Part shown: piece after piece, positions 7,378 through 16,637 of the stretch
Layout of the letters: each line of letters begins with the position of its first letter
How positions within the stretch are numbered: position 1 is the first letter of the stretch
Position numbers and translations under genes: made by a program
The notes under the pieces: model-generated
Database searches by the model: none
The model's input: only the letters and a program-made list of their open reading frames with translations
What the model was told of the DNA's origin: nothing
Source: Oscillospiraceae bacterium
GTDB lineage: Bacteria; Bacillota; Clostridia; Oscillospirales; Oscillospiraceae
Assembly: GCA_009781855.1 (NCBI GenBank)
Contig: WQUY01000011.1
Location: 1 to 52,393 of the forward strand
Reading direction: 5' to 3'
Length of the DNA stretch: 52,393 nucleotides

Positions 7378-8832
7378 CTATTCGGCTTTCAGCTTGATTG
7401 ACACAGTCGTTCCTTTTCCAAGCTCAGACTCAAACACCATTTCGCCTCCATGCAACGCAGCTATCTCATTGCAGAGTGCCAAACCCAGTCCAACACCACC
7501 TTGTGACCGAGCCCGGGATTTATCTACCCTATAAAATGCGTCTTTTATTTTGTTGAGTTCATCCTCCGGTATACCTCTCCCATTGTCGGTAACTTTAAGT
7601 GCACACATTCCTTCTGAAGTTGTCGCAGAAATATATATGTCTCCACCGCCGTCTATTGCTTTGCGCGCATTATCAATTAGATTTATTATCAGAGACATAA
7701 ACAAATCCGGCTCAATCATACATACACCTTCATCGCATTCATATCTCAGCGTTATATCATTTTTTTGCAGAATTGGTTTGCAGAGCTTCGTCACATCCTC
7801 TGCTATTTTTGCAATGCGAATCGGCACAAATGTAAAATCGCGTTTTTTCAATACAATCAGATCCAATAGCTTCAGCGACAAAACTTCAAGTCTACGGCCT
7901 TCCATAAATATATAGTTGGCTGCATCTTGCTTGTCTGTTTCAGATAATGAATGCCCTCTGAGCAGGTCAGCATAACCGATAATTGATGTAAGCGGCGTTT
8001 TCAGTTCATGGGCAAACCCTCCCATAAACTCTTCTTGACGCCGCATCGTGTCTTTCATTTCATTGATATTGTTTTCAAGTTTTTCCGTCATATTGTTAAA
8101 ATCAGCTGCCAAAATTCCGATTTCATCCCTGCCATTCATTGCCGCTCTGCAACTCAAATCACCCGAGGCAATCGTTCTGGTCACCCTTGAGAGTCGCCTG
8201 AGTGGCTTGGTCATCCAATGAGACAGCACCCAAGACAGCGCTGCGCCAAGAACGATCAGCACTATAAAAAGCTGCCGGTATATTGTTTGCTGATACTGCC
8301 TGCTCAAAAATATTGGGCTCAGGTCATAAATGCTTTCCAGAAATAGTGTTCGTGTGCCGAATTCTAACTGCCCAGCGATTTGAAGAAAGTAAGCGCCTTC
8401 TTCATTGCGCAACGTGATCATTGCAAACTGCTCAGAACTCACATTTCCTGTCAGGTCATCGCTGAAGAATGTCCTTTCTGCGTTGTCAATCACCGCGAGA
8501 TTGCTCACAAACACACCTGGTTCACGGCTGACATATATTATTCCGCTAGAATCGGAAAGGCGCAAAGCCAACCAATTGTGGCCGCCTTGCGCATCGAGCC
8601 TTGTCAGCGCATCTACAAGTTCCTCATCGGCGCCGCCTTGTCGGTTTGCCTGAGTCGCTTCGCTGACTGCCGAAAGCGTAAAGAGAATCAACCTGTGCGA
8701 ACCTGCCGCAACATCTTGCAGTTGATTTAAAGAACTGCCGGTTGATGCAGATATCAGCACGCTACCGCCAACACCATACGCAAGCGCCAGCATGACGGTA
8801 AAGGCTATCATCAGTTTTGTTCCGAATTTCAA
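7378..8832 (-). CDS. Membrane sensor histidine kinase
   Basis: 484 residues. There is a membrane segment at about 7-29, an extracellular sensor domain to about 185, a second membrane segment at 187-205, a HAMP region at about 206-258 (MTKPLRRLSRV, then DEIGILAADFNNM), and a HisKA domain with the phosphorylated His275 in FAHELKTPLTS. The HATPase_c domain shows NLIDNARKAI (N box), DNGRGIPEDEL (G1) and GVGLGLALC (G2). It starts with TTG at 8832 behind GGAGGGG. The cognate regulator gene ends 47 bp upstream. The kinase would phosphorylate that regulator in response to an envelope signal that the sequence does not identify. Confidence 0.93.
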   Translation of the reverse strand: MKFGTKLMIAFTVMLALAYGVGGSVLISASTGSSLNQLQDVAAGSHRLILFTLSAVSEATQANRQGGADEELVDALTRLDAQGGHNWLALRLSDSSGIIYVSREPGVFVSNLAVIDNAERTFFSDDLTGNVSSEQFAMITLRNEEGAYFLQIAGQLEFGTRTLFLESIYDLSPIFLSRQYQQTIYRQLFIVLIVLGAALSWVLSHWMTKPLRRLSRVTRTIASGDLSCRAAMNGRDEIGILAADFNNMTEKLENNINEMKDTMRRQEEFMGGFAHELKTPLTSIIGYADLLRGHSLSETDKQDAANYIFMEGRRLEVLSLKLLDLIVLKKRDFTFVPIRIAKIAEDVTKLCKPILQKNDITLRYECDEGVCMIEPDLFMSLIINLIDNARKAIDGGGDIYISATTSEGMCALKVTDNGRGIPEDELNKIKDAFYRVDKSRARSQGGVGLGLALCNEIAALHGGEMVFESELGKGTTVSIKLKAE

Positions 8833-8879
8833 ATTTATCCCCTCCGACTAAGGCAAAGTGTGCGGAGGCTTCCCCGCAT

Positions 8880-9533
8880 TTACACTTCTAACCGATAGCC
8901 CACTTTATACACTGATTGCAGTCTGTCTTCCCATCCGGCTTTTTTTCTGACACGCTGGACATGCAGATCTATTGTTCGGCTATCTCCGAAATAATCACTT
9001 CCCCACACGCGTTCATAAATCGTTTCTCTATATAGCGCCGTCCCAGGGTTACGCGCAAACAACAACAGTAGCTCATATTCTTTGCGTGTCAATGAGATTT
9101 CCTCATCGCCCCTCTTGACAATCATAGACAGTGTGTCGATGTTCAAGCCTGCAATTTCGATCATTCGACCCAACTTATTATATCTCCTGAGTACTGTTTC
9201 AACCCTTGCCAGAAGTTCAATTATTTCAAAAGGCTTTACAATGTAGTCCTCTGCACCCATTTTCAGGCCTTTGACTCTATCCTCGACCATATTCTTTGCC
9301 GTAATGAATATCACTGGCATATCGAGATGGCGAATATACTCCATGAGCTCAAACCCACTAGCGCCCGGCAGCATGACATCCAAAAGAATCAAATCAAAAC
9401 GCTCTGTTTCAAGTATGTCAGCGGCCTGGAGCCCATCAAAAGCACATTTACACTCATACCCTGCTTTTGTAAGGCTCATGCGCAAAAGGTCAGATATCGG
9501 TTTTTCGTCTTCGACTATAAATATTTTTATCAT
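8880..9533 (-). CDS. OmpR/PhoB-family response regulator
   Basis: 217 residues. The receiver domain (1-115) has the acidic pair near 9-10, phosphoacceptor Asp52 (LILLDVMLPG), and the conserved Thr (FITAKN) and Lys (YIVKPF). A C-terminal winged-helix DNA-binding domain follows (TRKEYELLLLFARNPG, TIDLHVQRVRKKAG). It sits between a thioesterase gene (10-bp gap) and the histidine kinase gene and forms a classic pair with the latter. Confidence 0.95.
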   Translation of the reverse strand: MIKIFIVEDEKPISDLLRMSLTKAGYECKCAFDGLQAADILETERFDLILLDVMLPGASGFELMEYIRHLDMPVIFITAKNMVEDRVKGLKMGAEDYIVKPFEIIELLARVETVLRRYNKLGRMIEIAGLNIDTLSMIVKRGDEEISLTRKEYELLLLFARNPGTALYRETIYERVWGSDYFGDSRTIDLHVQRVRKKAGWEDRLQSVYKVGYRLEV

Positions 9534-9542
9534 ATTTTTTCC

Positions 9543-9956
9543 TCAATTACTATCAACAAGTTTTTTCATCAATTCATGTCTTTCGGGTATGGCGCGGGCA
9601 AGGGAAACAGGTTTGAGGTTTGCATCGACAAAACAGTGACTGCTTTCGCCTTCGAGCAAAACATTGCCGTCCTGATTGACCACAATATAGGTCACCTGAA
9701 ATCTCACACCCGAATATTTCGTTAATTTCATCTTTACTGTAAATGTTTCACCGTAACGTGTAGGATATTTGTATTTAAGCGCAATGTCGGTAATTGGGCT
9801 CATCAACCCCAATCTCTCAGTTTCAACATACGCAAGGTTTACACTGTTGAAGTATTCTGTTCGGGCTTCCTCCAACCATCGCACATAGTTTGAATGGTGG
9901 ACAATCCCCATTTTGTCTGTCTCATAGTAGTATACCGGACGTGTGTATTCAAACAT
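9543..9956 (-). CDS. Hot-dog acyl-CoA thioesterase (YbgC/FadM type)
   Basis: 137 residues, full length for the 4-hydroxybenzoyl-CoA thioesterase family. The signature YYYETDKMGIVHHSNYVRWLEEAR region (16-39) contains the catalytic Asp within a TDKMGIVHHSNY block. It would hydrolyse an acyl-CoA in the cytoplasm; the substrate is not predictable. It is the first gene of the thioesterase-regulator-kinase-anchored-protein operon, with GAGGGAG before the ATG, divergent from mnmE. Confidence 0.88.
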   Translation of the reverse strand: MFEYTRPVYYYETDKMGIVHHSNYVRWLEEARTEYFNSVNLAYVETERLGLMSPITDIALKYKYPTRYGETFTVKMKLTKYSGVRFQVTYIVVNQDGNVLLEGESSHCFVDANLKPVSLARAIPERHELMKKLVDSN

Positions 9957-9981
9957 AGGCTTTCTCCCTCAGTAGACGAGA

Positions 9982-9997
9982 TTTGACTCCCGTCAGC
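9982..9997 (-). repeat. GACGGGAGTCAAA element, copy 2
   Basis: On the minus strand this reads GCTGACGGGAGTCAAA. It is the only one of the six copies not behind a stop codon; it lies in the leader of the thioesterase gene, between divergent genes. Confidence 0.45.
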
Positions 9998-10011
9998 TTT
10001 GTAATTAAGAG

Positions 10012-10040
10012 TTGTGATATTCCATGTGTGCCATTATAAT
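10012..10040 (+). promoter_or_regulatory. mnmE promoter
   Basis: TTGTGA (10012-10017) and a perfect TATAAT (10035-10040) with 17-bp spacing, about 44 bp before the mnmE start. The -10 lies in the palindrome CCATTATAATGG, so a -10 for the divergent minus-strand operon could overlap at the same spot. Confidence 0.6.
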
Positions 10041-10083
10041 GGACTCACGATAAATTTGCATCTTTTTTTAGGAGGAATTAAAA

Positions 10084-11454
10084 TTGTCTGATACTATTGC
10101 CGCAATTGCCACCGGTACAGCGGTGTCGGCAATCGGGATAATTAGAATGAGTGGAGATGAGGCGATTAGCATTGCCTCCAAGATTTTTCGTGCATCAAGC
10201 GGAATTAAGCTTACCGATGCAAAAGACAGGCAGATGCATTATGGTGCGCTCACTTGTGCGGACGGAACACTCATAGATCTTGTATTGTGTGTTGTCTCAC
10301 GAGGCCCAAACAGCTACACCGGAGAGCATACCGCTGAATTTCAATGCCATGGTTCTCCACTGGTGCTTTCAGAGGTTTTGAAAGTGCTCTTTTCATTAGG
10401 GGCAAGGCAAGCTTTGCCCGGTGAATTTACTAAAAGGGCATTTATGAACGGGCGCTTGGATCTTGTACAGTCCGAGGCAGTTATCGATTTGATTGAATCA
10501 GAGACGCTTTTTGCAGCTCAAAATGCCGCAGGGCAACTGCAAGGTGCAGTGGGTATAAAGCTAGAAACTATTTACTCCTCTCTTGTAGATGTTTCGGCTC
10601 ATTTTCATGCCGTTATCGACTATCCTGATGAGGATATCGATGAATTTCAAATGCAGATCTATATTGCTGCACTTGTGGGTGCAAAGGAATCGCTTGAGCG
10701 TCTGCTGGAGACGCATAACAGGGGTAGGGTAATGCTTTTGGGTGTGCCTACCGCAATAATCGGGCGGCCTAACACCGGGAAATCATCTTTGCTCAATGCT
10801 CTGCTGGGCTATGAGCGTGCGATAGTCACAGACATTCCGGGCACTACACGTGATACGATAGAAGAAAAGCTGGTGTTTGGCGGTGTTGTGCTGCGCCTTA
10901 TTGATACAGCGGGGCTTAGAAATACGGATGATACGGTCGAAAAGCTCGGTGTCCAGCGCACATTATCCGCAGTGAAAGGGGCAGGGCTTGTCATTGTGGT
11001 TCTTGATGGTTCGATGCCGCTATGTGAAGAGGATTATGAGGCGCTGCGCTCGATACCGCCCGATGTGCCAAAGGTCGCTGTAATCAATAAATCGGACTTG
11101 CCACCGGTTCTTGATACTCATACCATATCACAATTGGGGCTTGACTATTTGCATATATCTGCTCAAACCGGCGAGGGCATTGATGCTTTTGACGCAAAAA
11201 TAAAAGAAATGTTCCCTTTACTTGGCATTTCTCCAACCGGCGAGATTATAACAAACGCCCGTCAAGCCGATGCTATATCCAGAGCACTGGAGGCTGTACA
11301 GCTGGCAATTGATGCAATCGCTGTGTCTGTAACGCCGGACGCTGTTTTAACCGACATTGAATCTGCTTTGTCGTGCTTGGGTGAGGTTACAGGCAAGACC
11401 ATGCGCGAGGATATTATCACCCGCATTTTCGAGCGGTTTTGCGTGGGGAAGTAA
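10084..11454 (+). CDS. mnmE: tRNA modification GTPase MnmE
   Basis: 456 residues, normal family length. The N-terminal tetrahydrofolate-binding domain is at 1-120, with a helical region carrying the inserted G domain. GTPase motifs are GRPNTGKSS (G1), GTTRDT (G2), DTAGLR (G3) and NKSD (G4). The protein ends in CVGK, the C-terminal CxGK motif whose cysteine is essential. With MnmG it installs cmnm5/nm5 groups on U34 of several tRNAs. It starts with TTG behind AGGAGG. In many Bacillota mnmE lies by mnmG, jag and yidC near the origin; none of those are here, so this copy is detached from that cluster within the window. Confidence 0.97.
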   Translation: MSDTIAAIATGTAVSAIGIIRMSGDEAISIASKIFRASSGIKLTDAKDRQMHYGALTCADGTLIDLVLCVVSRGPNSYTGEHTAEFQCHGSPLVLSEVLKVLFSLGARQALPGEFTKRAFMNGRLDLVQSEAVIDLIESETLFAAQNAAGQLQGAVGIKLETIYSSLVDVSAHFHAVIDYPDEDIDEFQMQIYIAALVGAKESLERLLETHNRGRVMLLGVPTAIIGRPNTGKSSLLNALLGYERAIVTDIPGTTRDTIEEKLVFGGVVLRLIDTAGLRNTDDTVEKLGVQRTLSAVKGAGLVIVVLDGSMPLCEEDYEALRSIPPDVPKVAVINKSDLPPVLDTHTISQLGLDYLHISAQTGEGIDAFDAKIKEMFPLLGISPTGEIITNARQADAISRALEAVQLAIDAIAVSVTPDAVLTDIESALSCLGEVTGKTMREDIITRIFERFCVGK

Positions 11455-11466
11455 ATCCCTGCTTTA

Positions 11467-11493
11467 GCTGATGGGAGTCGAACTCCTGCCAGC
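11467..11493 (+). repeat. Stop-adjacent GGGAGTCGAACTCC hairpin, copy 3
   Basis: Hairpin GCTG-AT-GGGAGT-CGA-ACTCCT-GC-CAGC, 12 bp behind the mnmE stop. The stem is nearly complete in this copy, so it could help terminate or stabilise the transcript. Confidence 0.6.
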
Positions 11494-11504
11494 TTTATAA
11501 AAAC

Positions 11505-11550
11505 CAAAGTCCCGGTTAAATCCGTAATTCGGATCATAATCGGGACTTTG
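11505..11550. terminator. Bidirectional terminator between mnmE and the FAD oxidoreductase gene
   Basis: Outer stem CAAAGTCCCG / CGGGACTTTG (10 bp) with an inner ATCCG / CGGAT hairpin, followed by TTTATATATTT. It separates convergent genes ending at 11454 and 11581. Confidence 0.8.
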
Positions 11551-11580
11551 TTTATATATTTGATATGATGTACCAACAAG

Positions 11581-12819
11581 CTAATCCAGATGCAACTTTC
11601 CGCCTGCAGCAACCAGCTTCTTCTGTAACTCCGCAATGTCTATATTTGCAAAATCACTTGTCATCGCAGCCGCAGTCCCGGCCGCCTCACCAGTCACGGC
11701 ACAAGGAGGAATAACACGCGTTATATCCCACATTTCATCAGTGACTGAAATATCACGCCCGGCAGCCAAAAGGTTTGTCACTTCATGTCCATACATTGTT
11801 CTAAATGGAATCTCATAAGCCGGCCCTCTTTTGCGCCAATCTCCGGTCATGCCTATACTGTCTTCCATGTATTTCCTGTTTTCTTCAGCATCCATGGTGT
11901 ACGCACCAACAAGCCTGCGCGACATCCTCACCAGCGGTATGGATGAAATCGTGACAGGCAAATATGATTTGTCGGTATTGTGGTGTTCTTGAATATCCAT
12001 AAACATCTTCTCATGAGCCGCTATAACCGCTTCGCTGAGCTCGTCTCCGTCAACACCGGAAAACCGCACATTTTGATCAAGGCTTTCTACCTTGACATTC
12101 TTGTACTCTTCACTTGCCGCCGAGTTTTGCCCTACAGGCTCCCTGCCCGGCACCACATCAGCAAGACCAAACATCTTTAGCTTTACTTCTCCGCCCTTGA
12201 TGTAATAGTACCAACTCGCAAGACCATTACCCTTGCCGTGAAGCGCTGTCTTTGCACCTGCAAGATGACAAACATCGGCATCTCCGGTGCTGTCAATTAC
12301 GGATTTTACAGCAATTGCTGTACGCCCGGATTTGTTTTCTAAAATCACATGGGTAATTGTTTTTTCTTCTTTCTTTACCGCACAAACAACGGTGCCATAA
12401 AGAATTCTAACACCCAGTTTCGTCAAAAGCACTTCGGCTCTAAGGGCAAACAGATGCGGATTATATTGGGCCACAAATCGCTTTTTTGTTCGTTCTTCTT
12501 TAGTGCCACCATTTAACCACGCCTCAGGATATGTATCAGCTTCCGCTCCATGCTCAATTGATAGCCGAAATAGCTCTTCAGCAATGCCAAAGACAACTTG
12601 GGTGCCTTCTCCATCACACAGCGGCAGATATATTGTAATCAGACCCAGTGTGGCCATGCCTCCAAGCCCAAATTCACGCTCAACAAGCACTACCTTTTTG
12701 CCACCTCTCGCAGCAGCAATAGCTGCTGCTATTCCGGCAATACCACCACCTGCTACAAGAACCTCACATGAATCGGTTACGTCCAACTTGCGCTCCGGCT
12801 CAATTAAAAATTGATTCAA
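11581..12819 (-). CDS. FAD-dependent oxidoreductase (FAD_oxidored type)
   Basis: 412 residues. An N-terminal Rossmann dinucleotide-binding motif (VAGGGIAGIAAAIAAARGG near 22-40) ends in an acidic residue of VLVERE, typical of FAD-binding GR2-family proteins. A second conserved block IDSTGDADVCHLAG and the C-terminal TNLLAAGRDIS match the FAD-dependent oxidoreductase family often annotated as glucose-inhibited division or FAD_oxidored proteins. It is soluble with no signal peptide. The substrate is unknown. It is divergent from the LysR gene; the 254-bp gap is AT-rich with no repeat I can define. It may be a target of that regulator, since LysR genes often face one. Confidence 0.85.
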   Translation of the reverse strand: MNQFLIEPERKLDVTDSCEVLVAGGGIAGIAAAIAAARGGKKVVLVEREFGLGGMATLGLITIYLPLCDGEGTQVVFGIAEELFRLSIEHGAEADTYPEAWLNGGTKEERTKKRFVAQYNPHLFALRAEVLLTKLGVRILYGTVVCAVKKEEKTITHVILENKSGRTAIAVKSVIDSTGDADVCHLAGAKTALHGKGNGLASWYYYIKGGEVKLKMFGLADVVPGREPVGQNSAASEEYKNVKVESLDQNVRFSGVDGDELSEAVIAAHEKMFMDIQEHHNTDKSYLPVTISSIPLVRMSRRLVGAYTMDAEENRKYMEDSIGMTGDWRKRGPAYEIPFRTMYGHEVTNLLAAGRDISVTDEMWDITRVIPPCAVTGEAAGTAAAMTSDFANIDIAELQKKLVAAGGKLHLD

Positions 12820-13073
12820 ATTTACCTACCTCCAAATATAGAAGAACAACATGTTTTTTATGCTAAATTATAGCTTTCATACAATGCTTTGTAAATGCTA
12901 CGGCTTCCTGATTTCAGCAAACTTCGTTTTCCAATTTTGGATTTGAAATAAACGAACACAATTACTACATTGCTATTACACGCCAAATATGATACATTCT
13001 TTTTGGTTGCAAAACAAACGTCAAGCAAGAATGAAACAAACCGTTTTCAGATTAAACGAAAGGTGGCCTTTGT

Positions 13074-13949
13074 GTGACTTATTTACAGATGATGTGCTTT
13101 ACCAGTTTGGCCACAACGCAAAAAATGTCTGAAACGGCAGCATCCCTTGGCCTTAGCCTATCGACCCTTTCAAAATATATTGACAGAATGGAAGCCGAAC
13201 TTTCAACAGTTCTGTTTGAAAAGCAACTCTCTCGCAGGGTTTTGACTCGCGAGGGTGAGTTAATATACCCAAACATCAAATACATTGTCAAGCAATACGA
13301 TGATTTGCGCACCGAGATATCCGGAATCACTTCTTTCTATGATTCGTCCATCAAGATCGCTATAGGGTTTCAGCAGTCCCATATCATGCGACAACTGACA
13401 GCCTTTATGAAAATAAATCCTAACATGAAAGTGAGCATTGTTGAAGCTTCGGCCAGCGAGGTATGTTCGCTGCTTGATTCCGGAGCTGTTGATGTCGGAA
13501 TTGTATATGAGCAGATCATCAACAAAAAATACCCGCTCTCTTACCCACTGAGTACGAACAGATTATGTGCCGTCGTATCCGAATCTCACCCTCTTGCAAA
13601 ATGTGAGGCTATTGAACTCAGGCAACTCCAAGACGAAAAGTTCTTTCTATACAAAGGCGACACATTGATGTATCAATATCTGCTTAACGTGTGTATCGCA
13701 AATGGATTTGTTCCGCGTGTCGAACAAAGCAAAATGCGCATAAGTACTATCCTTATTAATGTTTCTGCCGGCAACGGTGTTTCTCTTTTGTCAGAAGATA
13801 CTGTTGAAATGCAGGATATCGAAGGTAATGTTGTTTTGAGCATTAATGACCCTCCGCATCTCACAATGTGTGCTGTATGCAAAAACGAACTTCCAAAAAA
13901 ATCACTCGGTGATTTGATACGTTTTCTTAGCAAAGAAACCCCTAGGTAA
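13074..13949 (+). CDS. LysR-family transcriptional regulator
   Basis: 291 residues. The winged-helix DNA-binding domain is at 1-60 (KMSETAASLGLSLSTLSKYIDRMEAEL is the helix-turn-helix region) and a periplasmic-binding-like effector domain occupies about 88-291 (SSIKIAIGF, GAVDVGIVYE). The start is GTG 13074 behind AAAGGTGG. It is divergent from the FAD oxidoreductase and lies 28 bp before a 34-bp element that also occurs at three other promoters of the window. This makes it the best local candidate to bind that element and respond to a small-molecule inducer. Confidence 0.92.
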   Translation: MTYLQMMCFTSLATTQKMSETAASLGLSLSTLSKYIDRMEAELSTVLFEKQLSRRVLTREGELIYPNIKYIVKQYDDLRTEISGITSFYDSSIKIAIGFQQSHIMRQLTAFMKINPNMKVSIVEASASEVCSLLDSGAVDVGIVYEQIINKKYPLSYPLSTNRLCAVVSESHPLAKCEAIELRQLQDEKFFLYKGDTLMYQYLLNVCIANGFVPRVEQSKMRISTILINVSAGNGVSLLSEDTVEMQDIEGNVVLSINDPPHLTMCAVCKNELPKKSLGDLIRFLSKETPR

Positions 13950-13977
13950 GCGATGATTAAGTCGCAATACGAATACC

Positions 13978-14032
13978 GACACAAAAACTTGCCAAACGGC
14001 GATTGTAAACATTTAATGTCAATTTGTATAAT
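13978..14032 (+). promoter_or_regulatory. Shared 34-bp element plus promoter of island A (copy A)
   Basis: The 34-bp element occupies 13978-14011, beginning GACACAAAAACTTGCC and ending with GATTGTAAACA. Its last part supplies the -35 TTGTAA (14003-14008); TATAAT (14027-14032) follows after 18 bp. The same block with identical internal spacing occurs at 35313, 41043 and 41405. Position directly upstream of -35 fits an activator site. Confidence 0.75.
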
Positions 14033-14043
14033 ATCGCATATTA

Positions 14044-14087
14044 AATTGTATAAAAGCTGCCCATTATGGACGCTTTTATTGCAATTT
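14044..14087 (+). other. Leader hairpin upstream of the alcohol dehydrogenase gene
   Basis: AATTG-TA-TAAAAGC pairs with GCTTTTA-TTG-CAATT around a 14-base loop. It would be at the very 5' end of the transcript from the promoter at 14003-14032. No U-tract follows, so this is not an obvious terminator; it may be a stabiliser or merely an AT-rich coincidence. Confidence 0.35.
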
Positions 14088-14133
14088 CCATGCGGTATTT
14101 TCATATATTTGCCATAATAAGGAGTGTATTGTG

Positions 14134-15276
14134 ATGTCAGAGATGCGTGTAAAATTAGCTTTAGCACCCACGATGGGCAGAGAGGTCGTTGTTGAAGAGG
14201 TCATTTTGGATCCACTCGGTGATCATGATGTAAGACTCAAGGTCGTAACCTGCACCATTTGCCATAGTGATATCCATGCAAACACAGGCGAGCATGGAGA
14301 ATATGAAGAACCCGGAGCTGCAGGCCACGAAATTTCCGGCATAGTTGTTGAGGTTGGCAAGAAAGTCACATATGTCAAGCCCGGCGATCGCGTGCTATGC
14401 AGCGAAGTACGTCAAGGTTGCGGCAACTGCGAACAATGCTACAATGACAGGCATTGGTTCTGCGAAAATATCCCTCCGATGTCATTTCGTGTTGCCAGTT
14501 GCTTTACCAGGCTCAATGGCGACCGAATAACCCAAACTTGCTCCGGAACTGCCGGATTCGCAACATACACAAATGTCCATGAAGCTATGCTATGCAAACT
14601 TGATGATGACATTTCCTTTGAAGTCGGTGCAGCACTCGCTTGCGGATTTATGTCGGGCTTTGGCGCAGTTCTGAACCGTTCAAAACCAAAACCGGGCGAA
14701 TCTTACGCAGTTATGGGTTGCGGCGGCGTGGGCTTATCCGCTATCATGGCTGCAAAACATGCAGGCTGTATTCCAATCATCGCCATTGATATCAACCCCG
14801 TTAAACTTGAAGCAGCAAAGAAGTTTGGTGCAACACATTGCATCAATCCAAAGGAAGTCAAAGATACAGTTGAGGCTGTAAAAGCCATTACAAAAGGTTT
14901 TGGCGTTGACCACAGCATGGTCGCTGTTGCAGGCCCAGTAAAGCGTACCACATGGGATCTCACAGCTCCATATGGTCAAATGGTCGTTGTAGGACACGAA
15001 CATCCACGCAATGAAGGCATGGAGGAATTTAATTTCTTCGACTTCCTGCTCGGCAAAAAGCTCACAGGTTGTGTCATGGGCGGTGTAACGCTCAGGCGCG
15101 ACATTCCAAAATACATGGAGATGTATCGCAATGGCCAAATCGACATCGACGCACTGCTGTCCAATTGGTTCACACTCGACAATATCCAAGAAGCCCTCAA
15201 CGATAGTGAGCGCGGCGCACTAAAAAACATCGTCGTTTGCGATGATGATTATGCCAAAGCAAAAGGCTTGATATAA
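14134..15276 (+). CDS. Zinc-dependent alcohol dehydrogenase (MDR family)
   Basis: 380-residue medium-chain dehydrogenase. Catalytic zinc ligands are in CTICHSDIH and GHEISG. The structural zinc lobe is CGNCEQCYNDRHWFC. The Rossmann motif is GCGGVGLSA, followed by AIDINPVK with an acidic residue that favours NAD(H). It oxidises an alcohol or reduces a carbonyl; the substrate is unknown. The start is ATG 14134, 9 bases after GGAG (GTG 14131 is the alternative). It is the first gene behind promoter copy A and is followed within 38 bp by the aconitase X subunits, so it probably handles the same compound before or after dehydration. Confidence 0.9.
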   Translation: MSEMRVKLALAPTMGREVVVEEVILDPLGDHDVRLKVVTCTICHSDIHANTGEHGEYEEPGAAGHEISGIVVEVGKKVTYVKPGDRVLCSEVRQGCGNCEQCYNDRHWFCENIPPMSFRVASCFTRLNGDRITQTCSGTAGFATYTNVHEAMLCKLDDDISFEVGAALACGFMSGFGAVLNRSKPKPGESYAVMGCGGVGLSAIMAAKHAGCIPIIAIDINPVKLEAAKKFGATHCINPKEVKDTVEAVKAITKGFGVDHSMVAVAGPVKRTTWDLTAPYGQMVVVGHEHPRNEGMEEFNFFDFLLGKKLTGCVMGGVTLRRDIPKYMEMYRNGQIDIDALLSNWFTLDNIQEALNDSERGALKNIVVCDDDYAKAKGLI

Positions 15277-15295
15277 TGGGAGCTCGACTCCCGCC
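15274..15295 (+). repeat. Stop-adjacent GGGAG-CTCGA-CTCCC hairpin, copy 4
   Basis: Begins at the TAA of the alcohol dehydrogenase gene: a 5-bp GGGAG/CTCCC stem with a CTCGA loop, followed by GCCA. It lies within the operon, so it is not a full terminator. Confidence 0.55.
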
Positions 15296-15314
15296 AACTA
15301 AAGGAGACACCACA

Positions 15315-16634
15315 ATGAGTTTATTTGCAGCCCCTAATCTCACAGATGAGGAAAAGCGCATACTTGACGGAGGCGAAGGCATAGTCAAGCAAAAATGTAT
15401 GGAGTATCTGGTGGAGCTGTGTCAGATTTCCGGAGCTGAGCGCCTTGTTGACCTCAACGGCACCGGAGACATGCACACACCCGGACTGAATCTGAGCCAA
15501 CATCATGTGATTACACTCGATGAACTTTCTGATTTTGCAGACAGAGGTGGGCGTTTCAAAATTCCCACATTTGCAGATAAATCGCCTTTTATGGATCAAC
15601 CCCCCATCCACGGTTGGGAGCATTGTAATCTATGTGCAGGTAAAAGACCGGACGCACGTCAGGACGACCCCATTTTTCACGAGAAAGCAATGCAGCGCGA
15701 AACATTTCAAATACTACAGAAGATGGGGCTAATCACCACCCACTCATGCGCCAATTATTTGGTTATGTCGTATCTGCCGAGCGTTGGTCAGCACTGCTCA
15801 TGGTTTGAAAGCAGTCAGCAAACATATTGTAATGCTACACTCGGTGCAAGAACAAACTTTGACGGAACTCTGGCCACATGCCTTTTGGGTAAAGCGCCCT
15901 ACTATGACATGCATATAACTGAAAATCGCCACGGTACGATTATGGTAACTACAGACAGGCTCATTACCAGCGATATTGAGTGGGATGTCTATGGTTTTGC
16001 AGTCGGTGAAGCTTGTGACGTTGAAGTGCCCATTGTCAACAACACAGTAATCCCCAACACAACACAATACCAAAAGTTCAACTCAGCTATCGCAACCGGC
16101 GGGGCTGTACGCATGTACCACCTACCTGGCATCACCCCGGAGGCTCCCACAGCCTCATTTGCCGCAGGTGGAAAACCCATAAAAGAATATATACATATTG
16201 ATGAGGCCGCACTCAGACGCACATATGATGTGCTCAACTATCGCAATAAAGATGACATTGATATGGTATATCTCGGATGTCCTCACTTGAACATCGTTGA
16301 CCTTATGACGCTTGCACTTAAACTCGAAGGCAAAAAGTGCAAGATTCCGCTCTGGATAGTCACTGCGCCTTGGCTCTATGCCCCCGCTAAGGAGCTTGGA
16401 TACTTAGAAAAATTTGAAAAAGCAGGTGCCCTGCTGCTCAGCGGCACGTGCCTTGCCGCTGTAGGCTCAGTGCCGGATGGCGTCCGCAACATCGCCGTGG
16501 ACACTGCAAAGCAGGCCTACTACATCACCGGTTGCTACCCTGACGAAAACGATCCCTTATATGTCAGTTATGGTTCCACGGACGAATGTATTGACGCCGC
16601 TCTTACAGGCAAGTGGCGCGGAGAATGGAGATAG
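15315..16634 (+). CDS. Aconitase X catalytic (large) subunit
   Basis: 439 residues of the AcnX/DUF521 family. Conserved features are HPxGLNL-like THxPG (MHTPGLNLSQHHVI), HGWEHCNLC (99-107) and three cysteines in family-typical places that can hold the Fe-S cluster: Cys322 (GCPHLN), Cys379 (SGTC) and Cys407 (TGCY). Characterised AcnX enzymes are cis-3-hydroxy-L-proline dehydratases in bacteria or mevalonate-5-phosphate dehydratases in archaea. The proline type is the likelier analogy, but the substrate is open. The start is ATG 15315 behind AAAGGAG. The small subunit starts 3 bp after the stop. Confidence 0.88.
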   Translation: MSLFAAPNLTDEEKRILDGGEGIVKQKCMEYLVELCQISGAERLVDLNGTGDMHTPGLNLSQHHVITLDELSDFADRGGRFKIPTFADKSPFMDQPPIHGWEHCNLCAGKRPDARQDDPIFHEKAMQRETFQILQKMGLITTHSCANYLVMSYLPSVGQHCSWFESSQQTYCNATLGARTNFDGTLATCLLGKAPYYDMHITENRHGTIMVTTDRLITSDIEWDVYGFAVGEACDVEVPIVNNTVIPNTTQYQKFNSAIATGGAVRMYHLPGITPEAPTASFAAGGKPIKEYIHIDEAALRRTYDVLNYRNKDDIDMVYLGCPHLNIVDLMTLALKLEGKKCKIPLWIVTAPWLYAPAKELGYLEKFEKAGALLLSGTCLAAVGSVPDGVRNIAVDTAKQAYYITGCYPDENDPLYVSYGSTDECIDAALTGKWRGEWR

Positions 16635-16637
16635 CCT